Shown in pieces: positions 1 through 8,796 of a DNA stretch of 64,000 nucleotides (the first letter of the stretch is position 1; each line of letters opens with the position of its first letter). This DNA comes from Sulfuricurvum sp. (GTDB taxonomy: Bacteria > Campylobacterota > Campylobacteria > Campylobacterales > Sulfurimonadaceae): assembly GCA_030696775.1 (NCBI GenBank), contig JAUYRN010000027.1:1-64000 (forward strand), given 5' to 3'. Position numbers and translations under genes: made by a program. The notes below the pieces were generated by a model that made no database searches, was not told the origin of the DNA, and saw only the letters and a program-made list of their open reading frames with translations.

Positions 1-1553
1 TTTGCATCAACATCGGTATCGTTTGCGATGACATCGATGATGACGGCGGCATCTTCGTTTGTCGTTGCCGTGTCATTTTTGACGGTTGTCACATCATTGA
101 CGGCATCTACGGTGACATCAAAAGTACTAGTGCTACCAGTATTAACGGTGTAGGTAGCTTGAGGGACCGTTCCGTTATAGTTGGCAGCTGGGATAAAGAT
201 GTAGTCTCCGTTGACTGCAAGGCTAAGTGTTCCCACTCCGGTGATGGTCGCCGTTTGCCCTGCGGTGTAGACGGTGGAGTCTCCGGCAATTTTGAAGCTC
301 GCAATGCTGAGGATGCTATCGACATCACTGTCGTTGGTAAGGACGTTTCCGCTCACTACGGTATCTTCGGTAACAGTTTTATTATCCGGTGCCATCACGG
401 AGGCATCATCAACATTATTCTCACGCAATGTAATCGTCGCGTCGGTGGCATTGTTCGCCGCGTCTTTGACGGTGATGACGTAGTCGCCGCTGTTTGGAGC
501 GTTCTCGAAGTCGTTCGCCGTAGAAGCCGCGCCCGCCGCGGTCAGGGTGATGACACCGCTGTTATCAATTTGATAGAACCCGTCCGCGGAGATGATGGTT
601 CCCGTCGCTTTGAAGCTATAGCCGATTACGGCGACGTTGTCGCTTGCCACGACGGTCGCGATGGTGGCACCCGCTGCGGTGTTTTCCGCATAGTCGAAGG
701 TTTGGTTCGCGATCACTGGTGCTGCCGTATCGACCGTAACACTACGTACTGCCATCGTATCAATGCTGTTACCTGCTGTATCGTATGAGGTCACTTTAAC
801 ATCGATATTGTTATCTGCCACAAGATCGGCAGTGAGAACATTGACGCTGTATGTGCCGCCCGTTTGAACTGTGGTAGTGTAGTTATGTCCGTTGACGGTG
901 AGAGTGACGGTGTCACCAATTTTGATATCGCCACCCGTTGCCATTCCGCTGATCGCCGTGTTAGTTTGACCTGCTTCGGTCGCATTAATAATGTCATCGC
1001 CCGCAATGGTACTGATTGTAAGAGTTCCCGCCGTAGCAGATGTATCAATAACTACTGGTCGAAAAGTTTCAATTGTCTCTTTAGGCTGATCTAAATTTAT
1101 TGCAGTAAGATCCAATAACGTCGTAACATCTTTAACCGTCCCCGTTCGATCAGAGAATACAACCGAAGTTGAGTTTTCGCTCATAACAACTTCATTACCG
1201 GCAGCTGTTTCATTATCATTATTTTTATTATCTATTAATGCAGGATCAACAATATTAAGAGCACTTTTGAGAGAATCAGTATGAATAACAGCATCATCAC
1301 TTAAAAAAATACTTTTGAGTAAAGAGGTATCAAAATTTAGAGCACTATTTCCAGCAAGTGTAATATCAGCACTACCTGCATTAGCCATATCAATAATAAT
1401 TTTTGCAGTTTTTACATTTGTTTGGTCCCCATAGACCAATTCACCCTCAGAAATAACATCACCAGCTTTTAACTGACGAATATTTCCGTGTATATCTTTG
1501 ACAAAAAAAGTTCCATTCTCTACTGCTTTTACATATCCAATAATTCGTGCCAT
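1..1553 (-). CDS. N-terminal part of a giant LapA-like, type I-secreted repeat adhesin (retention module plus Ig/cadherin/VCBS-like repeats); runs off the left edge
   Basis: Reverse strand from ATG at 1553 is open to base 1 and reads MARIIGYVKAVENGTFFVKDIHGNIRQLKAGDVISEGELVYGDQTN..., then repeats such as TNDSDVDSILSIASFKIAGDSTVYTAGQTATITGVGTLSLAVNGDYIFIPAANYNGT. Absent from the ORF track, probably because it has no stop in the window. Lies directly downstream of a type I secretion operon. Confidence 0.88.
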   Translation of the reverse strand, partial: MARIIGYVKAVENGTFFVKDIHGNIRQLKAGDVISEGELVYGDQTNVKTAKIIIDMANAGSADITLAGNSALNFDTSLLKSIFLSDDAVIHTDSLKSALNIVDPALIDNKNNDNETAAGNEVVMSENSTSVVFSDRTGTVKDVTTLLDLTAINLDQPKETIETFRPVVIDTSATAGTLTISTIAGDDIINATEAGQTNTAISGMATGGDIKIGDTVTLTVNGHNYTTTVQTGGTYSVNVLTADLVADNNIDVKVTSYDTAGNSIDTMAVRSVTVDTAAPVIANQTFDYAENTAAGATIATVVASDNVAVIGYSFKATGTIISADGFYQIDNSGVITLTAAGAASTANDFENAPNSGDYVITVKDAANNATDATITLRENNVDDASVMAPDNKTVTEDTVVSGNVLTNDSDVDSILSIASFKIAGDSTVYTAGQTATITGVGTLSLAVNGDYIFIPAANYNGTVPQATYTVNTGSTSTFDVTVDAVNDVTTVKNDTATTNEDAAVIIDVIANDTDVDA

Positions 1554-1622
1554 AGTAAATCCTCATAATATAAATAATTCTCTTATTTTAACACTATTAA
1601 GAAAGTAATACTATTGTACTAA

Positions 1623-1647
1623 GGTACTAAACAAAAGGTTTAGTACC
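1623..1647. repeat. Perfect 10-bp inverted repeat GGTACTAAAC-AAAAG-GTTTAGTACC between the LuxR-type regulator and the adhesin
   Basis: Read directly; an extra GTACTAA copy lies at 1616-1622. Confidence 0.85.
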
Positions 1648-1673
1648 ACATACTTGTCATATAAAAATATGAA

Positions 1674-2267
1674 TTATGAATGAAGAAGGAGAGAAAGGGC
1701 TAAACGGTCTTTTACGGCGAGTTTTTCATAGATAGCTGAACAATGAGCTTTGATCGTGCGAACGGTAATATCTAACTTTTCAGAGACCTCATTATGTGTC
1801 ATTCCTTGAGCCAGCAACAAGGCAACTTCTCTTTCTCTAAGCGATAATTTATTCAGCTCTTTATGCTCATCAATGGCTTTCGGTTGAGATTCAGCTAAGC
1901 GACTGATAAGGGCTGCAATAAAATCAGGATATAGCCATACTTTTCCTTCTTCAATAGCTTGATAAGCTGATTGAAGGTGTGATTCATGCATCAAAGCATT
2001 ACCGTACCCCATAGCACCAGCATTGAGTACATCTTGGGCCTTCGTAAAATCAGGTACCATCGATAAAACCATAATATGATTTAATCCAGAGCGCAAAAAA
2101 TGATGTAATTCAGTATCGGACAGAACCAGATCATGCACAAAAACAATACCCTCATTCGGCTGATTGAGTTCATTCATTGTTTTGAGCTTTATAGGGTGAT
2201 ATTTTTTTAATGCACCATACCAATGTCCTAGAACAGAATCCACTGAACTTATAAGATAAAGTTTCAT
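1674..2267 (-). CDS. LuxR/NarL-type response regulator with atypical receiver domain
   Basis: C-terminal LuxR HTH (LSLREREVALLLAQGMTHNEVSEKLDITVRTIKAHCSAIYEKL); N-terminal receiver-like region without an obvious acidic pair. Confidence 0.8.
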   Translation of the reverse strand: MKLYLISSVDSVLGHWYGALKKYHPIKLKTMNELNQPNEGIVFVHDLVLSDTELHHFLRSGLNHIMVLSMVPDFTKAQDVLNAGAMGYGNALMHESHLQSAYQAIEEGKVWLYPDFIAALISRLAESQPKAIDEHKELNKLSLREREVALLLAQGMTHNEVSEKLDITVRTIKAHCSAIYEKLAVKDRLALSLLLHS

Positions 2268-3604
2268 TAACGCTCCGAAAAAGTATATTGTTTTGCACGA
2301 AGCAAAGGTTTGAGGATGTATTCCAAAACCGTTTTTTGACCGGTAATGACATCAACATTTACCATCATTCCCGGAATGATTTTCAGTGGTTTTTCTTTTG
2401 TACCAAGATATTTTTTATTCGTTTGAATTCTAACAATATAATAAACATTTTGCTTATCATCCGTTTCCGTATCAGGACTAATGGTTGATACAATGCCATT
2501 TAATGAACCATACGTTGAAAAATCATAGGCCGTTACTTTAACAACAGCTTTTTGTCCAGGATAAATAAATGCAATATCAGCAGGTTTTATTTTTGCCTCA
2601 ATAAGTAACCCACCTTCTGTTGGGACAATTTCAATTAAATTATCTCCAGGTTTAATAACTCCGCCAACTGTATTGACATACAATTTTTGGACAATACCGT
2701 TAATGGGTGATTTAATTGTCGTACGGGTTACTTGATCGGCCAATTCCGAACTTTCAGCACCCACACGCTGATACTCTGTTATGGCTTGGTTAAGATCCAA
2801 ACGTGCTTTTGTTACGTATTCTGATCGTGCTTCACGCATCTTGCTCGTAATCTCATTGATAGCTGAGCGGAGTCTTGGAATAGATGAGCGTACTGCATTG
2901 TAACGCTCACTTACATCACTGTATTCACGTTGTAATTTCAAAAATTCTACACGAGGTTTAATCCCTTGAGCTACCATTGGTTCAGAAATAGCAACCTCTT
3001 CACGAATAAGATCAAGAGCATGTTTTTGCTGACTAATATGGCCTTGAGCTTCAAGCAGTTCACTTTGCTTTTGTGCATATTGATCTTGCAATGAAGCTAT
3101 CTGCGACTCCAAATGCTCTTTATTGGATAAATATAAACTTCTTTCTTCCATAATCTTCATCGGAATTGCTTTCATATCCGCATCAGATGGAGAAAAAGAT
3201 CCACCAGTGGATTCAGCACGCAAACGTATAATTCGTGCACGTAATTCACCTGATTTATACTGAGAACTTTCATACGTAGAAGAGGATTTTATATTATCAA
3301 TTTTAAGCAAAACTTCCTCAGTTTTGACCTTTTGTCCCTCTTTAACCATAATTTCACTCAGAATTCCACCCTCCAAGTGCTGAATCATTTGATTTTCACC
3401 ACCGGGGATAACTTTACCATCTCCTCTTACAAGCTCATCAATAGGTGCTAAAGTTGCCCACAAGAAAAAAGCGAATACCGTTACCATCCAAAAAATAAAC
3501 ACAAAACGTAATTTATGCGGCGTATCCTCTAAAACAGCTGCAGAAATACTTCGCATAAACTGATAATCATTGGCATCAAAATTAAACTTTTTTTTAGGAC
3601 TCAT
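2267..3604 (-). CDS. HlyD-family type I secretion periplasmic adaptor subunit (LapC-like)
   Basis: Single N-terminal TM, long coiled coil, C-terminal RTTIKSPINGIVQKLYVNTVGGVIKPGDNLIEIVP; overlaps the upstream ABC transporter by 4 bp. Confidence 0.9.
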   Translation of the reverse strand: MSPKKKFNFDANDYQFMRSISAAVLEDTPHKLRFVFIFWMVTVFAFFLWATLAPIDELVRGDGKVIPGGENQMIQHLEGGILSEIMVKEGQKVKTEEVLLKIDNIKSSSTYESSQYKSGELRARIIRLRAESTGGSFSPSDADMKAIPMKIMEERSLYLSNKEHLESQIASLQDQYAQKQSELLEAQGHISQQKHALDLIREEVAISEPMVAQGIKPRVEFLKLQREYSDVSERYNAVRSSIPRLRSAINEITSKMREARSEYVTKARLDLNQAITEYQRVGAESSELADQVTRTTIKSPINGIVQKLYVNTVGGVIKPGDNLIEIVPTEGGLLIEAKIKPADIAFIYPGQKAVVKVTAYDFSTYGSLNGIVSTISPDTETDDKQNVYYIVRIQTNKKYLGTKEKPLKIIPGMMVNVDVITGQKTVLEYILKPLLRAKQYTFSER

Positions 3605-5781
3605 ACTTGACCTCCCGAAAGCTTCGCGATGACACTGTCACGAGGTCCATCCAAATAAATTTCACCTTCATTCATTACAATGATTCTATCAACCAAAGGT
3701 AAAACCGTATTTTTTTGCGTAATAATGATGGCAGTTTTATCCACTAAATACGTTTGTAAATTAGCAATCAACCGATTCTCGCTAAGCTGATCCATAGCGT
3801 TTGTCGGCTCATCCATGATGACGATTGGTGATTCTAACAATAAGGCTCGAGCAATCCCAATACTTTGACGTTGACCGCCTGAAAGCCCCATACCGCGCTC
3901 ACCGATAGGCATTTCATACCCCAAAGGATGACGACGTATAAACTCATCAGAGCCTGAGATAACGGATGCACGAATCATCTGTTCATCGGATACTCGTGTA
4001 TTTCTGTACGCAATGTTGTCTTTTGCATTACCCTTAAAAAGATTAATATCTTGGGAAACGTAACTAATGTTTTTACGCAAATCTGCAGGATCAATTTGAT
4101 TGATATCAATACCATCCAATAAAATCGAACCGCTCTGAGGCTGATATAAATTAAGCAACAACTTGGCTATCGTACTTTTACCGGAACCGATACGACCAAT
4201 AATCGCTATTTTTTCTCCCGCTTTAATCGAAAATGAGAGATTTTTCAAAGCACTAAACTGGGAATCCTCATATCCGAAATTGACTCCTTGAAACTCAATT
4301 TCACCTTTCAATTGTGAACGGGCAACAAATTTTTTACCGTGAGGTCGCTCCATCGGTTGTGAAATAATCGTATCGATAACGTCATAAGCGGATTTTGCAT
4401 CTGAGTAATTTGAAATCAGGGAAGCCACTTGTCCCATTGGGGCAACCGTCCGACCAGCCAAAGTCATAATAGCGATTAACCCACCCATACTCAACTCATG
4501 TTCACCAATCATATAAACTCCAACTATAACGGTTACAACCGTCGTTAATTGTGTGAGATAGCCAGTAATCGTTGAGATTGATGTTGAGATAAGACGTGAT
4601 TTTAAACTTTTTTGGGCAATTTCCCCAGTGGCTTCTTCCCATTGCCATTGCATCTGCCCCATTGTCCCCAAGGTTTTCAACGTTTCGATGTTTTGTAACG
4701 CTTCAATAAGAATGGAACTTTTGGCCGCAGATGCTTTATGGCTTTGTTCAATACTTTCTCGCAAGGGATGCCGCATAAAGAGAGCATACGCTGCAATAAG
4801 AAGCATGATTGTGATCGGAACGACGACAACCCAACCACCAATATATCCAATGACGATTAAAAATAAAATAGCAAAAGGAAAATCTACTAACGCCGTGAGT
4901 GTCGCATTAGTCAAAAACGAACGTATCGAATCAAAGTCTTTCAGATTACTGGCAAAGGAGCCAACGGATTTGGGATGAGATGACATTTTCAGATCCAAAA
5001 CTTTTTCAAAAATAATCGATGACATAATGACATCACTTTTTTTACCTGCACTCTCCAACAGCATCGCCCGAGTAAATTTTAAAAAAGTATCAAGTAAATA
5101 AATTATCAACACACCTACAGCAAATACCCACAGCGTTTCGGTAGCATTATTAGGAATAACACGGTCATAAACACTCATTGTAAACATCGGAGTTGCCAAA
5201 ACAAATAAATTGACAAGTACCGTAGCATAAATTACATCACGGTAAATATTTTTTGAAAGCTTTAAGGTATCCCAAAACCAATGTTTATGCTTAACATCAA
5301 GTGTCAAAGAGTCATTTTCATCATACACAAACGGTCGCTTGATCAAAAAACCATACCCTGCATATTCTTTTTCTAAAACTTCAATAGGGACAATTTCTTC
5401 TACTGCTTCTTCAGCGGGAAGTATAACTTTACATGTTTTTAAATCCGAGGAAAATGAGTCCAATATACATGCACTATTATTTTCCAAAAGTAATATCATT
5501 GGTAATTGCAAAGGAGAAATGTCACGTAAATGACGATGTACTAATGTACTTTTTAGCCCGGCACGACTTGCTGCGCGAGCAAAAAGCCCTTTAGATGACT
5601 TTAAATTAAAAAGCTGAAGAGCTCCCCCAAAAGGGGAAACAGGAAGTCCGGCCATAAGGACTTCAGCACTGTAAGGCTTATGATAAATATGGGTAAATAA
5701 AACCAAACATTGCAATAGAGGGTCAACACCAAAAGCTGCTCCTTCTGGATCACTTATGCTGGATTGCTCGTTCTCATTCAT
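3601..5781 (-). CDS. Type I secretion system permease/ATPase with N-terminal C39-like domain (LapB/HlyB-like)
   Basis: Walker A GRIGSGKST, signature LSGGQRQSIGIARAL, Walker B IVIMDEPT; the N-terminal C39-like domain appears to lack the catalytic Cys. Confidence 0.92.
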   Translation of the reverse strand: MNENEQSSISDPEGAAFGVDPLLQCLVLFTHIYHKPYSAEVLMAGLPVSPFGGALQLFNLKSSKGLFARAASRAGLKSTLVHRHLRDISPLQLPMILLLENNSACILDSFSSDLKTCKVILPAEEAVEEIVPIEVLEKEYAGYGFLIKRPFVYDENDSLTLDVKHKHWFWDTLKLSKNIYRDVIYATVLVNLFVLATPMFTMSVYDRVIPNNATETLWVFAVGVLIIYLLDTFLKFTRAMLLESAGKKSDVIMSSIIFEKVLDLKMSSHPKSVGSFASNLKDFDSIRSFLTNATLTALVDFPFAILFLIVIGYIGGWVVVVPITIMLLIAAYALFMRHPLRESIEQSHKASAAKSSILIEALQNIETLKTLGTMGQMQWQWEEATGEIAQKSLKSRLISTSISTITGYLTQLTTVVTVIVGVYMIGEHELSMGGLIAIMTLAGRTVAPMGQVASLISNYSDAKSAYDVIDTIISQPMERPHGKKFVARSQLKGEIEFQGVNFGYEDSQFSALKNLSFSIKAGEKIAIIGRIGSGKSTIAKLLLNLYQPQSGSILLDGIDINQIDPADLRKNISYVSQDINLFKGNAKDNIAYRNTRVSDEQMIRASVISGSDEFIRRHPLGYEMPIGERGMGLSGGQRQSIGIARALLLESPIVIMDEPTNAMDQLSENRLIANLQTYLVDKTAIIITQKNTVLPLVDRIIVMNEGEIYLDGPRDSVIAKLSGGQV

Positions 5782-5832
5782 CTATTATTACCCTAATCAA
5801 CAAATTCTTTTACTTCACAGTGTATCTAAATA

Positions 5833-7242
5833 TTACTTTTCAACTTCTCTTTTGTATTTATCTATTTTTCTATCTGCGAAAATAAGGTTTTCGATGCGAT
5901 CATTATTATCCTGTCGATTATCTAATGATTTCAATCCAACGCGTGCGATCAAGGCACTCTCTTGGGTTCCAAGAATCGATGGAACCATCGTTCCCATGGA
6001 ATCTAAAATTCGATAATGAGCAAGCATCAAATCATTTTCAGCACGAATTATTTGTGTTTGTGCAGAGACATGATCACTTTGAGCTGTAAGCAAATCCAGC
6101 AACGTACGGCGACCTAAGTCATACTCTTTTTGATACAGTTCTAATGTTCTTTTACTTGAAATCTCATAGCGCTTAAGATGAACTATTTGATCCGCTAAAT
6201 TTTTCTTAGCAGACCATGAAAGCGATCCTTGTTCGTCTAACTTACGTAGATTATCTCTTCTAGTCTCAGATTCCTGATTGATTTTACTCAAACTTTTATG
6301 GATTTGAGACTCATCTGCTCCACCACGATACAAATTATAATTAAGAGTCAGTCCAGCTTTAAAACGATCATCATTCCCCGGTATTCCACCAACGTTATTT
6401 GCCCAACTCTGCCGTGCAAAAGCATCAATACTAGGATAATATCCTTTTTGTGCAATCTGTTTTTGAGCTTGAGCTGCTTTAATATTGTAATCGTTGACTA
6501 AAATAGAAGGATTATGAAGCTGTGCATATTCCTTCATTTCTTCGATTGAATCCGGTAATTCTCCAGAAAAAGAGAGTCCTTGGACTTGTGAAGGAGAAAC
6601 TTTTTTACCATAAATACGTTCTAAATTAAAGAGTGCATCATCAAGATTATTCTGAGCAACAACAAAATTTGATTTAGCTAGAGAAAGAGAAGTATCAGCT
6701 TTTTCAACCTCTGAACGCGTTGTTAGACCCGCATTAAAAAGTTTTTCTACTTTGATCACAATATCATCATTGTATTTCACATTGGACTGCGCAACAAACA
6801 TGATATCGCGTGTTTTAAGTGCGTTGATATAAGCTGTCGTAAAGTTAAAAGCGACGTCATTGGCATTTTCGATATAATTGTATACTGCGGCTAAAATACG
6901 TGCTTTATTATAATCCGATTCGTGTGTTGTAGCAAAGCCATTAAAAAGATTTTGTGTCAGTTGTAATGAGTGCTCATAAGCATTTAGTGAAACACTATTA
7001 AAGCTTGTACTTGGTGAATTTGTTTTCTCACGACCAATGGTCGCTGTATAATCCAATGTTGGAAGATACTGCGCCTCAGTCGTTCGTAAATCTTCTAAAG
7101 TTGCACGATAATTGTGAAGGCGCTCTTGTACGATTGGATTGGTGCTAAGAACATCATCTACCCCCTCTTGTAAAGAAAGTGCATTTAATGCAGAAATTGC
7201 ACACATTGAAAGAGTTGTAATAATAGCCCATTTGTTTTTCAT
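5833..7242 (-). CDS. TolC-family outer membrane protein (type I secretion)
   Basis: Signal peptide and TolC-type repeats (ALNALSLQEGVDDVLSTNPIVQERLHNYRATLEDLRTTEAQYLPTLD; QLTQNLFNGF; LNYNLYRGG). Confidence 0.9.
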   Translation of the reverse strand: MKNKWAIITTLSMCAISALNALSLQEGVDDVLSTNPIVQERLHNYRATLEDLRTTEAQYLPTLDYTATIGREKTNSPSTSFNSVSLNAYEHSLQLTQNLFNGFATTHESDYNKARILAAVYNYIENANDVAFNFTTAYINALKTRDIMFVAQSNVKYNDDIVIKVEKLFNAGLTTRSEVEKADTSLSLAKSNFVVAQNNLDDALFNLERIYGKKVSPSQVQGLSFSGELPDSIEEMKEYAQLHNPSILVNDYNIKAAQAQKQIAQKGYYPSIDAFARQSWANNVGGIPGNDDRFKAGLTLNYNLYRGGADESQIHKSLSKINQESETRRDNLRKLDEQGSLSWSAKKNLADQIVHLKRYEISSKRTLELYQKEYDLGRRTLLDLLTAQSDHVSAQTQIIRAENDLMLAHYRILDSMGTMVPSILGTQESALIARVGLKSLDNRQDNNDRIENLIFADRKIDKYKREVEK

Positions 7243-7525
7243 TTATATAGCCTTTATATTATAAAGATTTACAAATCGTAAAACCACGTGCCGATTGTTG
7301 GTAAATCATGTTTTTTTATTATTTCATAGCAATTCTATATAAAAATAATAATTGAAATGTGACAATTTGTCAACAATTCATCACTCTAATTATAACTGCA
7401 AAATAAGTTTAACGTAAAAATCAATAAATATCATATTATTTAGATGATTTAACGTTATATTATAGATTCTTTTATTGAAAACTTGTAATAATAGCACTTA
7501 TCATAATCAAATATTAGGAATACCT

Positions 7526-8182
7526 ATGTCTATTCGTACTAATTCTAAGATTGCCTCATTTGTCTATCTTTTTACTGTTGGCTTGTCATTCTCAGGTTAT
7601 GCTGTTGATCAGCAATGCATAGTACGGCATGAAATATGTACAGAGCATTATAAGCAAACGACTTTTGCTCCAAGCTATCAAGAGATTATCAAAAAGCAAC
7701 CTATTGCGCAAGCAGCTCCAGTAGTTGCTCCTATCGCTGTAGTAGCTATTCCAATGCTTAGTGATGAGGACAATGATGGAGTTGAGAATACGTTAGATAA
7801 ATGTCCTCAAACTCCACAGGGATACAAAGTAGACTCGACAGGGTGTCTAAGAAATGTCACTCTTTACATCAATTTTCCTTTCGCATCTAATGTCCTTCCC
7901 GCTTCTTCCATAAAAGAGGTAGAGACATTAACAGCCTTCCTACAAGAAAGTCCTGCATCGATGGTGACAATTATCGGACATACTGATAATAACGGAATTG
8001 ATACGCGCAATCAGCCTCGTTCGGAAGCCAGAGCAAAGGCATTAGGAGATAAATTAATTTCAAATGGAATTGATATGAACCGAATTAAAACATCAGGTCA
8101 AGGGGCAAAAAATCCAATTGCTTCCAACGCAACTGATGCAGGACGTGCCCAAAATCGTCGCATAGAAGTTCAAATCAAATAA
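7526..8182 (+). CDS. OmpA-family outer membrane protein with thrombospondin type 3-like Ca-binding repeat
   Basis: DEDNDGVENTLDKCPQTPQGYKVDSTGC followed by an OmpA domain (VTIIGHTDNNGIDTRNQPRSEARAKALGDKL...GQGAKNPIASNATDAGRAQNRRIEV). The ORF track starts at 7475; the ATG at 7526 (MSIRTNSKIASF, signal-like) is more plausible. Confidence 0.88.
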   Translation: MSIRTNSKIASFVYLFTVGLSFSGYAVDQQCIVRHEICTEHYKQTTFAPSYQEIIKKQPIAQAAPVVAPIAVVAIPMLSDEDNDGVENTLDKCPQTPQGYKVDSTGCLRNVTLYINFPFASNVLPASSIKEVETLTAFLQESPASMVTIIGHTDNNGIDTRNQPRSEARAKALGDKLISNGIDMNRIKTSGQGAKNPIASNATDAGRAQNRRIEVQIK

Positions 8183-8664
8183 GAGGGTAATGCCTCTTTT
8201 AGTTTGAGATAAATCCGCTCAAAATCGGTCGAATAGACGCGTGTTTGCGCGATAGAAGTGATAAAGTTCGTATCACGCTCCCATCGTGGGACGAGATGCA
8301 GATGAATGTGTTCTGCTATTCCAGCTCCCCCTGCTTTTCCCAAATTCATTCCGATATTTACCCCGTGTGCACCCAAAGACTCTTTAAGCATTCTAACTCC
8401 CCGTTGCGCCAATGCAGTTATATGCAACCATGTAGCAGGATCAAGTGATTCAAGGGCATCGGTATGATCATGAGGAATAATCATAAAATGTCCCGGAGTA
8501 TAGGGATAACGATTCATTACCATAAAGCAATACTCATCTCGATACAGTACGTGATGTTCACTATCGAGATCAGGATTTTGCGTGATATGACAAAAAGCAC
8601 ACCCTACATCTTTTGCTCCCGCTACGTACTCATTGCGCCATGGCGCGTATAAAGTATTTTCCAT
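8170..8664 (-). CDS. HIT-family nucleotide hydrolase/transferase
   Basis: C...C zinc-type N-terminus (VGCAFCHITQNP), HIT motif HIHLHLVPR. The ORF track start at 8751 is probably too far upstream; MENTLYAPWRNEY begins at 8664. Confidence 0.87.
   Translation of the reverse strand: MENTLYAPWRNEYVAGAKDVGCAFCHITQNPDLDSEHHVLYRDEYCFMVMNRYPYTPGHFMIIPHDHTDALESLDPATWLHITALAQRGVRMLKESLGAHGVNIGMNLGKAGGAGIAEHIHLHLVPRWERDTNFITSIAQTRVYSTDFERIYLKLKEALPSYLI
8181..8198. terminator. Bidirectional hairpin AAGAGG-GTAATG-CCTCTT at a convergent junction
   Basis: 6-bp perfect stem, T-rich on the + side; overlaps the ends of both convergent genes. Confidence 0.5.
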
Positions 8665-8796
8665 AATTTCCTCCATTGTAAAGAGATTAAAGTCTAATTT
8701 TTTCTCCCATATCCGAAAGATATCGGTAGCTTCAGGGGGTTGTAGGAACATTTGTCCCTGCCGTTAAAACGGATGCATTCGTTTTAACGTATACCA

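Noticed and set aside
159-788. 209-aa plus-strand ORF
   Set aside because: Fully antisense to the adhesin gene; low-complexity C/R/V-rich translation is typical of the shadow frame of a repetitive GC-rich gene.
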